Source of the DNA: Plantago elongata
Taxonomy: Eukaryota > Streptophyta > Magnoliopsida > Lamiales > Plantaginaceae
DNA: 36,367 bases
Direction: 5' to 3'
Assembly (NCBI GenBank): GCA_036897095.1
Contig: JAYMSP010001092.1
Coordinates: 1-36,367, forward strand
Shown here: positions 9,111-21,688 of the stretch, in pieces
Numbering within the stretch: position 1 is the first letter of the stretch
Layout: each line of letters begins with the position of its first letter
Translations under genes and position numbers: made by a program
The notes under the pieces: generated by a model
What the model saw: only the letters and a program-made list of their open reading frames with translations
The model's database searches: none
What the model was told of the DNA's origin: nothing

Positions 9111-9129
9111 CTATATGATACAACATACC

Positions 9130-11425
9130 TTGTGATGCATTTATTAACTAATGACTTCATATGTGATTCTGAATCTCGAGTTTACCTATATAGTAAACCA
9201 AACTTTGATAGTTAGATTTATATTTTTTCATAATATACTTAGATGATTATAAAGACAGTTGTAGATTGACTGAAATATTATATGGGTGTTGGTACGATGA
9301 TGGTAGAGTGTTGTAATAAATGAATTACATTAGACAAAATTTTTACCCTAAACATTAAACTCTAAATCCTTAACACTAAGCTCTGAGTACTGAACAACAT
9401 AGTCGACGGTGGGTTGTTGTATGATGATGGTAAGGTGTTGGGAAGATTGGGCGGCAACAATGGGGTGTTGTAGTAAATGAGTAACATTAGGGAAAATATT
9501 TAACCCAAACATTAAACTCTAAACCCTAAACACGAAGCCTTGTATACTGAACAACATAGTCGTTTTGATTAATAACATTGATAATCATATTACTAACACA
9601 TAGCTAGACCGTATCTAAATTAGACAGTTATGACACATTTATTAGCTAATGGCTTTAGGTGTGATTGTGAATCTTGAGTTTACTTATATGGTAAACCAAA
9701 CTTTGATAGTTAGATTAATATTTTTGCAGAATACATTTAGTTGATGATTACGGAGAGATTTGTCAATTAACTAGAACATTAGAAGGGTGTTGGTGTGACG
9801 ATAGTAGGGTATTGAAGTAAATGGGTAACATTAGACTAACTTTTAACCTAAATACTAAATCATAAGCCAAGCAATAAGTCCTAAACACTAAGCTCTAAGC
9901 CCTAACGCTAAACAACATGGAGGTTTTGATCAACAACATAGATAATTATATTAATAGCACACATATTGTTTCTAGATTAAACCGTCATGATGCATTTATT
10001 AACTAATATCAGCAGGTGTGATTGTGAATCTTTAGTTTACATATATGGTAAACCAAATTTTGATGATTAGATTAATATTTTTTCAAAGTAAGTTAAGATA
10101 TTTTAGTAAATGGGTAATATTAGATCAATTTTTAACATAAATAATAAGCAATTAGTTAAAAAATTGTGATTATGAATCTTGAGATTACCTATATGATAAA
10201 CTAAACTTTGATAGTTAGATTAATATTTTTGTATAATACATTTAGTTAGATGATTACCTATATGATAAACTATATGCAATTTTTATATTATTCAAACAAT
10301 ATATTTGTTTCAATTTAATTAAATATGCATAATTTCATAATGCAGTTAAAATATATATTTACAATTCCATCATACAGTTAAAATGTATATTTGCAATTCC
10401 ATCACATAGTAAAATTATATATTTGCAATTTCATCATACTTCAAGTGTGATAGTGAAAGTTAGGTTTAAATACTAAGCCCAGAGTACCAAACAACATAAT
10501 CGACGGTGGGTTGTTGTATGATAGTAAGGTGTTGGGAAGATTGGGCGGCAACAGGTGGGTGTTGTAGTAAATGGGTAACATTAGACAAAAAATTTAACCC
10601 AAACACTAAATTACGAACCCTAAACACTAAGCTCTGAGTACTAAACAACATAGTCGTTTTGATTAATAACATTGATAATCATGTTACTAACACATAGCTA
10701 GGACCGTATCTAAATTAGACAATTATGACACATTTATTAACTAACAACTTTAGGTGTGATTGTGAATCTTGAGTTTACCTATATGGTAAATCAAACTTTG
10801 AGTTAGATTAATATTTTTGCAAAATACATTTAGTTGATGATTATTGAGAGATTTGTAGATTGACCTAGACATTAGAAGGGTGATGGTGTGACGATATTAT
10901 GGTGTTAGTAAATGGGTAACATTAGACTGATTTTTAACCTAAATATAAAACCCTAAGCACTGACTGTAGTTTAACATGGAGGTTTTAACTAACAATATAT
11001 ATAATCATGTTGATAACACATAGACCGTCTCCATATTGATCCATCATGATGCATTTAATTAACTAATGGCATCATGTGTAAATGTGAATCTTTGGTTTAC
11101 CTATATGTAAACCAAACTTTGATGGTTAGATTAATATTTTTCAGAGTAACTTAGTTAGGTGTGAATGTATGGTAAAGTATTGTAGTAAATGAGTGACATT
11201 AGATTAATTCTTAAAATAAATCATAATCAATTAGTTAATAAAGTGTGATTCCATAATACAGTTAAACTGTATATTTGCGATTCGATAATACAGTTGAAAT
11301 GTATATTTACAATTTCATTATACTGTAAAAATAGATATTTACAATTCCATTATACAGTAAAACCTTTTATTGGACACGTACAATTCTTTCATACTAATAA
11401 AAATATATATTTACAATTTTAATTT
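9130..11425. repeat. Nested long tandem-repeat field
   Basis: A module marked by GTTTACCTATATGGTAAACC appears in degenerate form near 9180, 9678, 10035, 10183, 10772 and 11095. Around it recur CACATAG(C)TAGACCGTATCTA, ATGCATTTATTAACTAAT and GGGTAACATTAGAC. There is also a larger period of about 1.06-1.09 kb: the GTCGACGGTGGGTTGTTGTA block near 9401 returns near 10497, and the following modules return in order. Each large unit ends in the 32-bp minisatellite. Short ORFs here (for example 10466-10672 minus) are by-products of the repeat. No coding gene is seen. Confidence 0.75.
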
Positions 11426-12077
11426 AAATGAAGCACTAAGACATAAGCGCAAGAGAAGTATTCATTCATCTTTCCCATAACTCTTTTTACTACAATAACA
11501 TAAGACAAACACATAGGTTGCGGAGAATTCCTTTCATGATTTTTCTCACGTTCAATTACTATATTGTTTGTATAATGCATTACCTTTATACTAATGTATT
11601 ATCACGTAGTCCTCCATCCTTTCTTAACCATCACCTTCAATTATCACGTTTTTCTCCATCCCATACTGTATGTGTAATACATTATTATTGTATTATACAA
11701 CTGTATAATACTAACAGTGGATGTCTCATGATTTTCTCTCGTGCTCTTCAAGCTGCTGAGAACTCCTTTCATGATGCTCTTCTTCAACCTCCTCTTGCTG
11801 TATTCACACCTGATTCCTTCGGTCAACGTTTCTTCTTCGCTTCTCCTAATTTTGCTGATTCCGTGGTAGATCTGGATCTTGACGGTGCGGATCTCGATGG
11901 ATCTTGATGGTGCGGATCTGACCGGATCTATTTGGTGGTAGATCGGACGAAGGAAGGGTGGAATCGGTGGTGGGTTGTGGCGGAATCGGTGGACATGAGA
12001 TGAGACGATGGGTTGTGGCGAAATCGATGGTGGGTGGTGGCCCACGGTGGAGATGACATTAGTTGAGGATGATGGGT
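11426..12077. other. Unassigned region with GGTGG-rich tract, left half
   Basis: A 129-codon plus frame (11518-11907) is open but begins with TTG, has no recognised domain and looks like non-coding sequence. From about 11930 the DNA becomes a degenerate run of GGTGGTGG/GAAATCGGTGG words that continues beyond the hAT element at 12609-12830, so the element split a once continuous tract. I do not assign a gene. Confidence 0.45.
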
Positions 12078-12608
12078 TAGGGGTGATCATAAAATTCGAA
12101 TATGAAAATCCGATCAAAAAATTCGACAATCCGATCCAATCTGTGTTCGAATTGGATTACGGATTAGCATAATTGAGATCCGAAGATTTTTGGATTAATC
12201 CAATCGGATCCATCAGATTTTCGGATTATCTGATTTTAATCGAAATATTTAAAAAGAGAAAATACCCCTTTTCCAAAGGCAAAAACGTTGTTTTAAATAG
12301 CAACTTATATCCAAACCTAGTACCAAAAACCCAAAACAAATCCTCATCATCCATTCATCCTTATTCATTTCCGTCATTTTTATTTTTTTGGAAGTTTTGG
12401 GAACGTTGAGGAAGAAAGGATAATTCATTTTTATTATTTTTTTATATTTTCGGATTAATCCGGAAAAATCCGATCCGAGCCGGATTAATCCGAATCCAAT
12501 CCGAACCATTCTGGTCGGATTACGGATTGACCCAAGGTGCTCCGAAACTTCGGATTAATCCGAACTTCAGATCAGATTGGATCGGATTAATCCGAACGAT
12601 CACCCCTA
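12078..12608. mobile_element. hAT-type MITE with 8-bp target duplication
   Basis: The element begins TAGGGGTGATC and ends GATCACCCCTA, an exact 11-bp terminal inverted repeat. It is flanked by TGATGGGT (12070-12077) and TGATGAGT (12609-12616), an 8-bp target duplication with one mismatch. Its length is 531 bp. The subterminal zones are packed with palindromic CGGATTAATCCG-type words on both sides, likely transposase-binding repeats. No transposase is encoded. Terminus type and 8-bp duplication are characteristic of the hAT superfamily. Confidence 0.85.
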
Positions 12609-13020
12609 TGATGAGTGGTGGCGCCACAGTGGAGATGAGGTGAGGATGATGGTGGTTACGAAATCGGAGTCGGAGAAATCAAAGTATGGTGAAACCGGAG
12701 TAATGAGGATGATGGTGGTGGCGAAATCGGAGTCGTCGTGGAAGGTGGCAGCGGAGGTAAGAGGTGGTGCGGATATGGAGATGGTGGTGGCGTCACGGTG
12801 GAGGCCGGTGGTGGTGTGAGTCGGAGTAAGGTGAAAGAGTGATTAGAGAGGGGGGGGGGATTGGGATGAATTTTTTGTTATCTGGAAAGTGATGGTGATG
12901 GTTCGTACTTGTTATCGGGTAAATTGTAAACAAACAAAAAGGAGATGGAGGGTATAAATGTATTTTCACGACGATTTTTGAAGGTAAAAGTGGAGTGGAT
13001 GTTGTAGGCAATGTAAAATT
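12609..13020. repeat. GGTGG-rich tract, right half
   Basis: Degenerate repeats of GATGGTGGTGGCGAAATCGGAGTCG occur at about 12640-12830, followed by a G9-10 run near 12850. It continues the tract interrupted by the hAT element. Both strands hold short open frames because stop codons are rare in this composition, and none has a recognisable product. Confidence 0.5.
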
Positions 13021-15867
13021 GAACCACCTACCGGCCTCCCACCCTCCCCAAATTATTCAACTTAAGAGCGATTACCAAGTTATTATGAACGGCAGTTTAA
13101 TTAGTTAACTTCTTCATGATATTCGATATTTTACAAATTTTCATTTGGCCAAACTTGAGCTTATAGTGAATACTTAAACATGTTCTTTATGTGATAGATT
13201 AGGTATGTATTGTTTCCCCAGATCACTATTAAAAGTTTTGAATTAATACACATTTTTCCATGTGAAAATATATATTATAGTTCGTATATTATCTTATACA
13301 TTGAAAGAATTATTTTTATTTTTGTCCATCTATTTATTTTAACGTTCAAAGTAACAATCATGATGTGTTGCACCATTAAATTAGATAATGTAAGTGTAAT
13401 AGATCTTTGTGTCACCTGACTCACTAACAACCAGACTAAAAAGTTGATAATCCTTTCAATCTCTTTAACACAAATAGAAAATGATGGAAGGAAAGAATAA
13501 GAGTGCTAATGTGGAAGTTTAATGTGACTGATGAAGTAAAATTGGCAAATTGCTACCCGAGGTAAGCTATGTTCGTGGCATGTGCTTCACGTGGACCAAA
13601 ACCAATTATAAGACAAAGGCAAGATAATGAAAGAATGTGACTTGTCTCACTTAATTTGCAACCAAACTAGCTAGCTAGTACTATATGTACGTGTATCATG
13701 TGGCGATCCAAGTTCACATGGTAACTTCGTGCTCCTCGCAGATCAAATATTTTCTTAAGCATTATACTTGGCCACTTTCTAATATTCCGACACATTACAC
13801 GTACCCACATTTAAGCAAACTCAGCTATTTTTCCATTTCGATCGGGAATAATTATCCTAATACTGATCTATAATCCTCTCTAGAGTAATCGTGAAAATGA
13901 TCCTAAGTTACAAAGAGACGACTTACATATACTTTTATCGAATAAAACTTGCATCCTCGGTTTTATCACGGTTGAAGAGTAAATTTAATTTATTAGCCCG
14001 ATTATGAATAAGAATAAGAGACTGATTGGTATAGAATTTAAGTGGTTTTTTTCAATTGAAATTGAATTTTTTTACATAATATTCAATTTAAGTGGGAAAA
14101 TAGCCACTCCGCAATATCACTAAGAGTACCTAAATAATCAAACTTTAATACATCCCAATATATATACTGTAACACAATACAATACATGGAATTGTGTTTA
14201 GCACACCACTATCATCATGTTACTATTTTAAATTTATTTATGTAATATTTAGATTAATCATGATATGATATTTCTAATTAAAGTGAGTATGCTATATTGA
14301 TATAGTATTTTATCTACTAAGTATGTCTTTTCTTAACTTCACATTGGAAATTGGAATAATTAAAATTTTCTAACAAAGGGTGCGGATTATCTATCTGGGC
14401 CGCAAAAGGATCTTCGGTTCATCCCATTGAAGTTGCAAAATTTATATATGTAATGATGATGTATTTGTTTGTTTCTGAGAATTCAGGCGTAACAAATTTC
14501 GATTACAAGTATTATTATTTATTTCGTCACTGCAATTTTATATATGTACAAATTTTGTAAGGATGGAAAAAACCAAAGCAAACTGTTTGTGCACAAACAC
14601 ATGGCAAAGATATCTCATGCAGACAACATGAGTCGAATTTACGCTGATCATACGTTGCCTCAGCTATATAGTTTAACTGGTCGCTAACATGTATCTACTA
14701 TGCAACTGAACAGAACGTTCATGAAAAATTCTTGAAAATATCGATCTAACACTCATTCTGTATTTGAGTTTGACCGAACCGAACAGTTCGTAAATATGTT
14801 CGTGTGGATAACGAACAAAAATGAATATATATATTATTATTCAGTAATTTACGAACGGTTCGCGAACAAATTAAATATTTAATAAAATTACACTATATAT
14901 TAATATTATATAATTTATATATCCAATACATAATAGGTGGAGCACAATATTTATGAAATGATTTTTAGTTTATGTATTATTTATAACATTTTAATGAGTA
15001 GTTTTTGTATATTTATTGTATTATAATTAATTTATTTCTTTGACGAACGAACAATCAAACGTTAACGCGAACACAAACTTTTTCACACTATTTACAAACA
15101 CAAAGTCTCATAAGAGACGTCATATGTTACCGATAAAATCACATATATCACTGATCAAAATAAATATGTTGTTAATAAATAGTATCGATGATTATTTTAA
15201 CAATATAGTCCCGTCTCTAAACAATTATAATATTTTTCAACTTGGACAAATTAATCACCAATCACATATTACTATAAAGAAAGAATAATGATGCCACTCT
15301 TGTACAAATATTTTGAAAAAAAAAATCTTATGAAGATAATGAACTTATTATAACTCATACAATTTCCTTTCAAGTTTACCTTATTATATAATTTAAAAGT
15401 TGGTTTATTATTTCCTGCATGATCCGATCGGATCGAAAATCGAACTATACTCCCGAGCTTATCTATCTTTTTTAAACAAATAGACAGCGAAGGTAAGGAC
15501 CAAAATTGAATACTATTTTCTTCCGATCCGGTGTGAATTGGATCTAATATTTTTCAACTATACGTGTTGTCAACTGTATCACAATTTACAACTCATTAAT
15601 GTAGTAGAATTAGAATTGTACATCTACTACGGATCGACTGGTCTATTTATTATCCAAATCGAAATCCAAATAACCGAGAGAGACTCAGTTATTAATCCAC
15701 ACAAAGTCACCGGTCAGTTTAGCCCACCTCACCTAATTTACTCCGCTTCTAAATAAATACACTCCATAACAGTCGCATATTTCTTTCTTATTATTATTCT
15801 CCTATATATTTTCTTCACTCTCTCTCTCTAACCCAAATCAAACCCAATTCCAATCCATCACCCAACA
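13021..15867. other. Intergenic, no gene found; upstream region of the TMEM214-family gene
   Basis: AT-rich sequence without a convincing gene. Between about 14710 and 15070, words such as GAACGGTTCGCGAAC and GACGAACGAAC recur in both orientations, suggesting an eroded MITE without clear ends. A G-box (CACGTG) occurs near 13589. The last 110 bases before 15868 are CT-rich (TCTCTCTCTCT), as is common in plant 5' leaders. Confidence 0.5.
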
Positions 15868-18800
15868 ATGGAGGACGACAAATCGCTCGCCGAGATCATG
15901 CAAGCCGAGGAGAACAACGGCACCGCCTCCGCCACCATCAACCACGGCTGGCAGAAGGTCTCATACGCCAAGAAGAATCGCAAAAACCAGCCTTCTAAAA
16001 CGCTGGACGCCGCCAAGGTTAACGGATCTGCGATTCCAGCTGATAAATCGGGCGTTTTTAAAGGTCTGGAGAAGCACGCCGAGGAGAGGCGACGCCAATT
16101 GGCTGCGCAGAGGGCGGCCACGGTGTTTGACGACGAGGATGATGAGCCGGTGAGATCGAAGAGGAATAATCGATTGGATGATGACGAAGATGAGGAATTC
16201 AATAGCGATGCGAAGGAGAACAATGCGGCTGAGGTGAATAAGAAGGAGAAGGTGAAGAAGGAGAAGAAGCCCAAGGTTACCGTGGCGGAGGCGGCGAAGA
16301 AGATCGATGCGGATGATCTTGTGGCGTTTCTGGCGAATGTTACGGTGAGCTTTCGGATTTGGGTGTTTGTTTGTTGATTTTTGGGATTTTTTTGATTGGT
16401 TTGGGGTGAAAGTTCTCATCTTTTCTATTTCTTTTTTTTTATTTTTTTGTTGGTGATAGGAATCTTATGAGGGGCAGCAGGATATTCAATTGATGAGGTT
16501 TGCTGATTATTTCGGCCGGGCGTTTTCGGGCGTCAGTGCATCGCAGTTTCCGTGGTTGAAGATGTTCAGGGAGTCTGCCATAGCGAAAATTGCTGATGTG
16601 AGTTTGTGTTGTTATTGTGCTTATTATCATCTTATGGTTGATCATTCTGTTGGTGTGAATTGTAATGCAGTGGATAGAATTGTTTAGATTGAGTTGATCC
16701 GATACTCTTGCATGTTGGAATCCGGTTTAGCATGTTGATCTGCAATGTTAATATCTCATCAAGTTTGTGATAAACAATTCAAATAAATAGAAAGTTGAGA
16801 GCATAGATGAAAACTGAAGTGAAAGGTCAAGCCTGGCTGCAATGGTTTCTGCTAATTTGCTATTTGATCTTCCTGCGTTGTTGTGATCTTGCTAGATGAT
16901 TACGGGTTGGTTACAGATTTTGAAGCTTTTGAACTGATTGGTTATTCTTATTAACAGGTCCCAGTTTCTTATATTTCTGATGTTGTATACAAGACTTCAG
17001 TTGATTGGATCAATCAACGTTCGTATGAGGCATTAGGGACCTTTGTGCTGTGGGCTTTAGATAGTGTACTTGCAGACCTGGCAGCTCAAAATCCGGGGCC
17101 TAAGGGATTGAAGAAAGGGGGACACCCGCCACCCTTGAAGTGTCAGGTAGATTTATCTCTGCACTTTCCACACAGAATCTCATTATAGTGGATACAGTGG
17201 ACATAATTGCTTATATGCCCGGGGTAGTTGTAGTTCTTGTTTGAGAGACTGACCTCCTAAAGGTACTTAACACACTGGTTAGAGTGATCTTATTTAAATA
17301 ACTATAGTACAATTTTAATTCTTAAGTAATGCTGTGAGGGTACAAACTTCAACTCATTTTCCGTATACGTGATGAATGATATCAGGGGTCCATGCAGGAC
17401 ACTCTCTATTAAACAACGTGAACATAAAATTAATACATGTTAACAAAGGAGTTATCTAGGTAAATAAAATAAGCATATACCAACTGACAAAAGCTTGATG
17501 TAGGATACATTTGATCATAATGTGAACGTAAAAAAAAAACCTTTGTTCAGAATCAAGTCCCTAATCATGTTTTATTATTTTGACCTTGCAATTCTTCCTC
17601 ATTTGCTTTTATTGAGACTGGTAATTTAGGTGACTATCTTGTAAGAGAGCTAGGTTTCCATTACTGACTGTTCTTGTTGCAGGTGGCTATATTTTTAGTT
17701 TTAGCAATGGTGTTACGCCGGAAACCTGATGTACTAGTCAATATAGTTCCGACCTTGAGGGAAAATGTGAAGTACCAAGGACAAGATAAACTTCCAGTCA
17801 TTGTATGGATGATAGTTCAGGTGATGATCCATTATCTGCTACAACATTTCCAATGCTCTTGGGAAGTTATTGATCTTATCTCTAGTTACTTTTGCATTCT
17901 GTTCTGAGGCCAAACCTTTTTTGTTATAGGCATGTCAAGGAGATCTGGCTGTAGGATTGTATTTATGGGCACATCTTGTTTTGCCAATACTTGGTGGAAA
18001 GGCCGGATCTAATCCGCAGTCCAGGGACCTAGTTTTGCAGCTAGTTGAAAGGTTTGGAATCTTAATTTTTTATTGAGCATCTGCCGAACCAGATGAATTG
18101 ATATTGGCTTATTATTTTGTTTGATTCTTACAAACTATTTCTGTGAAGCAGAATTCTTGCTGCACCAAAAGCTCGCAGTATATTAGTAAATAGTGCCGTT
18201 AGAAAAGGGGAGCGATTGATGCCACCTGCAGCCCTTGACATGCTGCTGCATGTCACATTTCCTGCTACTTCTGCACGAGTTAAGGTATATTGCAAGATTT
18301 CTACAACTGCTCTTCATCTACTATATATCTTTTCTGTTTTATTCTTAAATTTTTTCCTGTAACAGGCTACTGAAAGATTTGAGGCGGTTTACCCCCTTCT
18401 CAAAGAGGTGTCGTTGGCTGGTTCTCCTGGTAGCAAAGCAATGAAGCAAGTCTCACAGCAGATACAGACGTTAGCTGTAAAAGCAGCTGCAGAAGGTATT
18501 TACCATTTGTAGCACAAGTACCTTTTGACATATTCCCTTTCAAGTGGTAAGTCTCCAAAGAAAATTGAGCAAATTGTGAAATGTAGGTGTCCCGGCTCTC
18601 TCTCAGGAAGCAGTTGGCATCTTTGTGTGGACTTTGACCCAGAATCCTGATTGCTACAAGCAGTGGGTAAGCTTAAGTTGGTATTATATATTTTGCACAA
18701 ACCATGAAATGCTGTTAAAAAGTTTCTAACTGGAGCCTCCTGTGAAGCATGCCACAAACATAAAGCCCTATTGTGAATTTCAACTGAGTGATATATTTTA

Positions 18801-19809
18801 TGTTTTATAAGCTTCAATTCTGACTAGTTTTGTCTATATTATGTTGACTGATATTGGTTACTTTGTCTTCAAGACTTGGCTGACGATGATGCAATTAATT
18901 TGTACAGGACAAGATTTATGTGGATAACATAGAGATGAGTGTTGCTGCTTTGAAAAAGCTTGCAGAGAACTGGAAAGAACTTTTCGCAAAACAGTCATCC
19001 CCACAAGTGCTTGCAGAAACTCTGAAGAGTTTCAGGCAAAAGGTTAGCAAAGATAACCACCCCTTTTTGATTATTTAATGTGATTTGCTTGTCTTTCACA
19101 CACTGTAGCAACATGAACAATTTCCACATACTTCTAGTTTTTTAGATTATGCAGTTCTCTCACTTGAACATGCATCCTTTTTTACACTCACATTTTAGAA
19201 CCTGAAAATTTGATTTTATAAGAGCTCATATCGTTCAATGCTGTTACACTTGCCCCTAAATCTGAGTAGAGTTTACATTTTGTCCACTCACCAAGAATAA
19301 TCCTTCCTTCTGCAATTGGATTGAGAGCATATTTTCTGAAAATTTCAATTAATTGTGAAAATTTGCTAAAGGGGCTAAATTGTTAACTTTATGTGTGAAG
19401 TTGCAAGTGAAAAACTAGTACATGATGATGGGCAAGGTGTTAATTATTTTCCTGTCATTTTAAATGGATTTTACTTGTTGAACTCATTTTCAACTGTCTT
19501 GATCCACAGAATGAGAAAGCACTTAGTGGGGGAGTTGATTCTCACCAAGCTGCCTTCAAGGAAGCAGATAAACATTGCAGGACTCTGTTGGGAAGGTTAT
19601 CCAGCGGTTCTGGTTGTATGAAGACTCTGGTGGTTCTTTTAGCAGCAGTCGCTGTTGGTGCTGCTGTTGTGTCTCAGAATCCCGATGCATTTGATTTGGA
19701 CAAGCTTTCAGGCATGTTTGATTCGGAGAAGCTTTCAGCTATGTTTGATGCTGAGAAGCTTTCAGCCATGTTTGATGTGGAGAAGCTTTCAGCCATGTTC
19801 AAACACTGA
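15868..19809 (+). CDS. TMEM214/DUF2359-family transmembrane protein
   Basis: Ten exons, all GT-AG and in phase: 15868-16344, 16460-16597, 16958-17146, 17683-17820, 17930-18051, 18152-18284, 18366-18495, 18587-18666, 18908-19042 and 19510-19809, giving 613 residues. The N-terminus has the family's NHGWQKVSYAKKNRK signature (from about residue 25), then a charged Asp/Glu/Lys-rich stretch (about 90-150). Hydrophobic segments lie near 269-285 and 305-340, and a clear membrane helix at 551-570 precedes the tail. Animal TMEM214 is an endoplasmic-reticulum membrane protein; the plant members are poorly characterised. The extreme C-terminus is four tandem nine-residue repeats (FDxEKLSAM type, 575-610). 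The ATG at 15868 is the first in the exon and fits the family start. An AATAAA lies 92 bases after the stop. The gene converges with NdhL. Confidence 0.93.
19690..19797 (+). repeat. 27-bp tandem repeat, four units, coding
   Basis: Four in-frame 27-base units encode FDLDKLSGM, FDSEKLSAM, FDAEKLSAM and FDVEKLSAM at the C-terminus of the TMEM214-family protein. Units 2-4 are nearly identical at the DNA level (GAGAAGCTTTCAGC-ATGTTTGATG), pointing to recent expansion by unequal exchange or slippage. Confidence 0.95.
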
Positions 19810-19900
19810 GCTATCCTTCCGAGCAGAACTGTGGTCGTGCCTTGGATTTTGCGTTCTTTGAGATGGCTTCAACATGGGCCAATATATTACGTTTACTTCA

Positions 19901-19906
19901 AATAAA
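19901..19906 (+). terminator. Polyadenylation signal of the TMEM214-family gene
   Basis: Canonical AATAAA 92 bases downstream of the TGA at 19807-19809, followed by T-rich and G/T-rich sequence. Confidence 0.5.
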
Positions 19907-20436
19907 GTGATGGAAGGGCGGGGTCTTAATGTAATAGAGTCTTGGAGGGTTTTACTTAACCAAAAAATATATATTTAAAGTTACATGCGTCAAAGTAATC
20001 AGGTTTGTTTTTTGTTATTTAGTACCAATTTTGTACCTTTTTAATTTTCTTTTTTATGTAACTGTACTGTAGAGATTATAGTTGCTGTTGTTTAGGCACT
20101 AATCTCGGTTTGGCTTTTGCAAATGAGCTCATAGAAATGGATATATAGACGTTTTTCTTTTCTGTTTTGTTTTGGTTATTTGTTTACTTCATCTTTGAAG
20201 TTGTGCAGCTATATCTTATATTACTGGACTCCCCGGCCTCATAATTTAGCTTGTTTGTCATTGTTATGGTATTCCCTTGTTAACAATACTCCCTTGTTAA
20301 AGAGTATGTGTAAGCAATTATGTACTTTTAACTGAATTTACATTATCGGATATGCAAAATGTATTGTTGCTGAGTAAGGAATATTGTGCTTATTGAAGCA
20401 CAAAAGTAGCAGAGGGAGAATAGTCATTGAAGCTAT

Positions 20437-21688
20437 TCATACTTCATAGTCTTCAGGTCCAGCCCAGGGGTACTTGCGAAAACCGCCTCTGACTTTTGAA
20501 GGATCTTCTGGTTCTGACCATGGGTACTTGAGTGTTGGATCTCTTGGGAATTTTCTGAAGTTCAGAAATGGTGCCCACAGCAAAACCCTGTCAAAAAGTA
20601 TGGTTGTTAATTTGCTGCCCGGTCATCTTTAAATTCTCACGCTATTGCAGATTGAACATGAATGTAAATGTACATGATGAGAGTATGAATTTCAGTTGAC
20701 AAGCAAATGAGCCTAGGATGGATGGAGAACTACAGTTATTAAGGCAAAAATTAAGTGTACTCCTAGTCTATTAGTATCAGTATGTTTCTATTCTCTCATT
20801 CTTAGTGTTCGACTGTTCGTGATGACTTGTATCTCCCTCTAAATGGTTTGGATTTTGTAATAAATTACTGACTGCTGGGAGCTGAGGAGATGAGTACGGT
20901 ATGATGCAATCCCCGTCTCTCAGCCTAAATTTTCCTATAACCGAACTGTTGCTGAATGTTTTGGAATCAAATTATTATGTTACTGTTATGAGTCGTGTTA
21001 ACACAAGAACGCATAAATCCAGAGAACCACTTACCCGGGAAAGAACATGAAAACAAACATGAATTGCAGGTACATTTCCAACAAGTTCCTTTTGTACCAT
21101 CTTCTCCTTAGCCAGTTCATAATGATAGGCTGCCAAAATAGTTTAAATGGATTGCATTCAGCTCAATCCAAGAAACAGAGAAGATAGTCTAGATGATTTT
21201 AACTCACAGGAAACACAAGGAAGTAAATGAAAGCTGAAACTCCCAACTGAATCAGCACCCAAATCAAGTCTTCCTCATCATTCACCCCTGTAACTGCTAA
21301 CGCAGGCTCTGCAACCTGCAAAAATTCAAGAATATGGAAAGTGAGAGTCCTGGCAATGAGTGAACAATCGCCCGGCCCATCGAATTCAACGAAGAATCTC
21401 TCTCGACCGATGATGTGAACTCGGAACAGACTCAGGCTATACCATTTCTCTAAAATGGAAACCGTAATACAATCTTACATTTGCCAAGAGTACTCCAACT
21501 TGGATTGCCAGTCCAGGGAATTTATTTCTTGCATCTTGGATAGCTTTACATGCCTTTTTGGTTGAATTAGAATCTTGGTTAGATTGCTTTTGGTGACAAG
21601 TAATGGTGAGAGAAGGATTTCTGCATTGGCTTGGAGAGGAGAAAGGAGGACAAGCCTTGGGGATGTGGAAGCTCAATGAGCAGCTCAT
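20437..21688 (-). CDS. NDHL: NdhL, subunit of the chloroplast NAD(P)H dehydrogenase-like complex
   Basis: Four exons on the minus strand, all with GT-AG borders: 21688-21479, 21315-21208, 21129-21035 and 20587-20437, giving 187 residues, close to my recollection of about 190 in Arabidopsis. Residues 1 to about 60 are Ser/Lys-rich and start MSCSLSFHIPK, fitting a chloroplast transit peptide. Then come VAEPALAVTGVNDEEDL, a membrane helix at about 88-106, the basic loop NWLRRRWYKR (111-120), a second helix at about 126-143 and the C-terminal block APFLNFRKFPRDP...YPW, which is the NdhL signature. The protein sits in subcomplex A of the thylakoid NDH complex, which drives cyclic electron flow around photosystem I. 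In Arabidopsis the gene is CRR23. It lies tail-to-tail with the TMEM214-family gene and head-to-head with the ARM-repeat gene. Confidence 0.93.

Noticed and set aside
9510-9535. Interstitial telomere repeat (CTAAACCCTAAAC)
   Set aside because: Only one or two degenerate CCCTAAA units occur at any place, as part of the longer repeat, with no tandem run.
10466-10672. Minus-strand 68-codon frame
   Set aside because: It lies wholly within the long tandem-repeat field; the corresponding repeat near 9400 does not keep the frame.
8950-11425. CRISPR-like array
   Set aside because: Units are long, degenerate and without distinct spacers, and the DNA is a plant nuclear genome.
11518-11907. 129-codon plus-strand open frame as a gene
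   Set aside because: It starts with TTG, has no domain, repeats a short segment internally (ctcctttcatgat-like) and overlaps an equally long minus frame; composition explains it.
15420-15500. Fourth SINE-like copy (TTCGATTTTCG and an A run on the minus strand)
   Set aside because: The A run lies on the wrong side of the box-B-like word compared with the other copies.
15858-16419. Minus-strand open frames opposite the first exon of the TMEM214-family gene
   Set aside because: Antisense shadows of a GC-richer, Lys/Asp/Glu-rich exon; the plus-strand protein has family motifs and correct splice sites.
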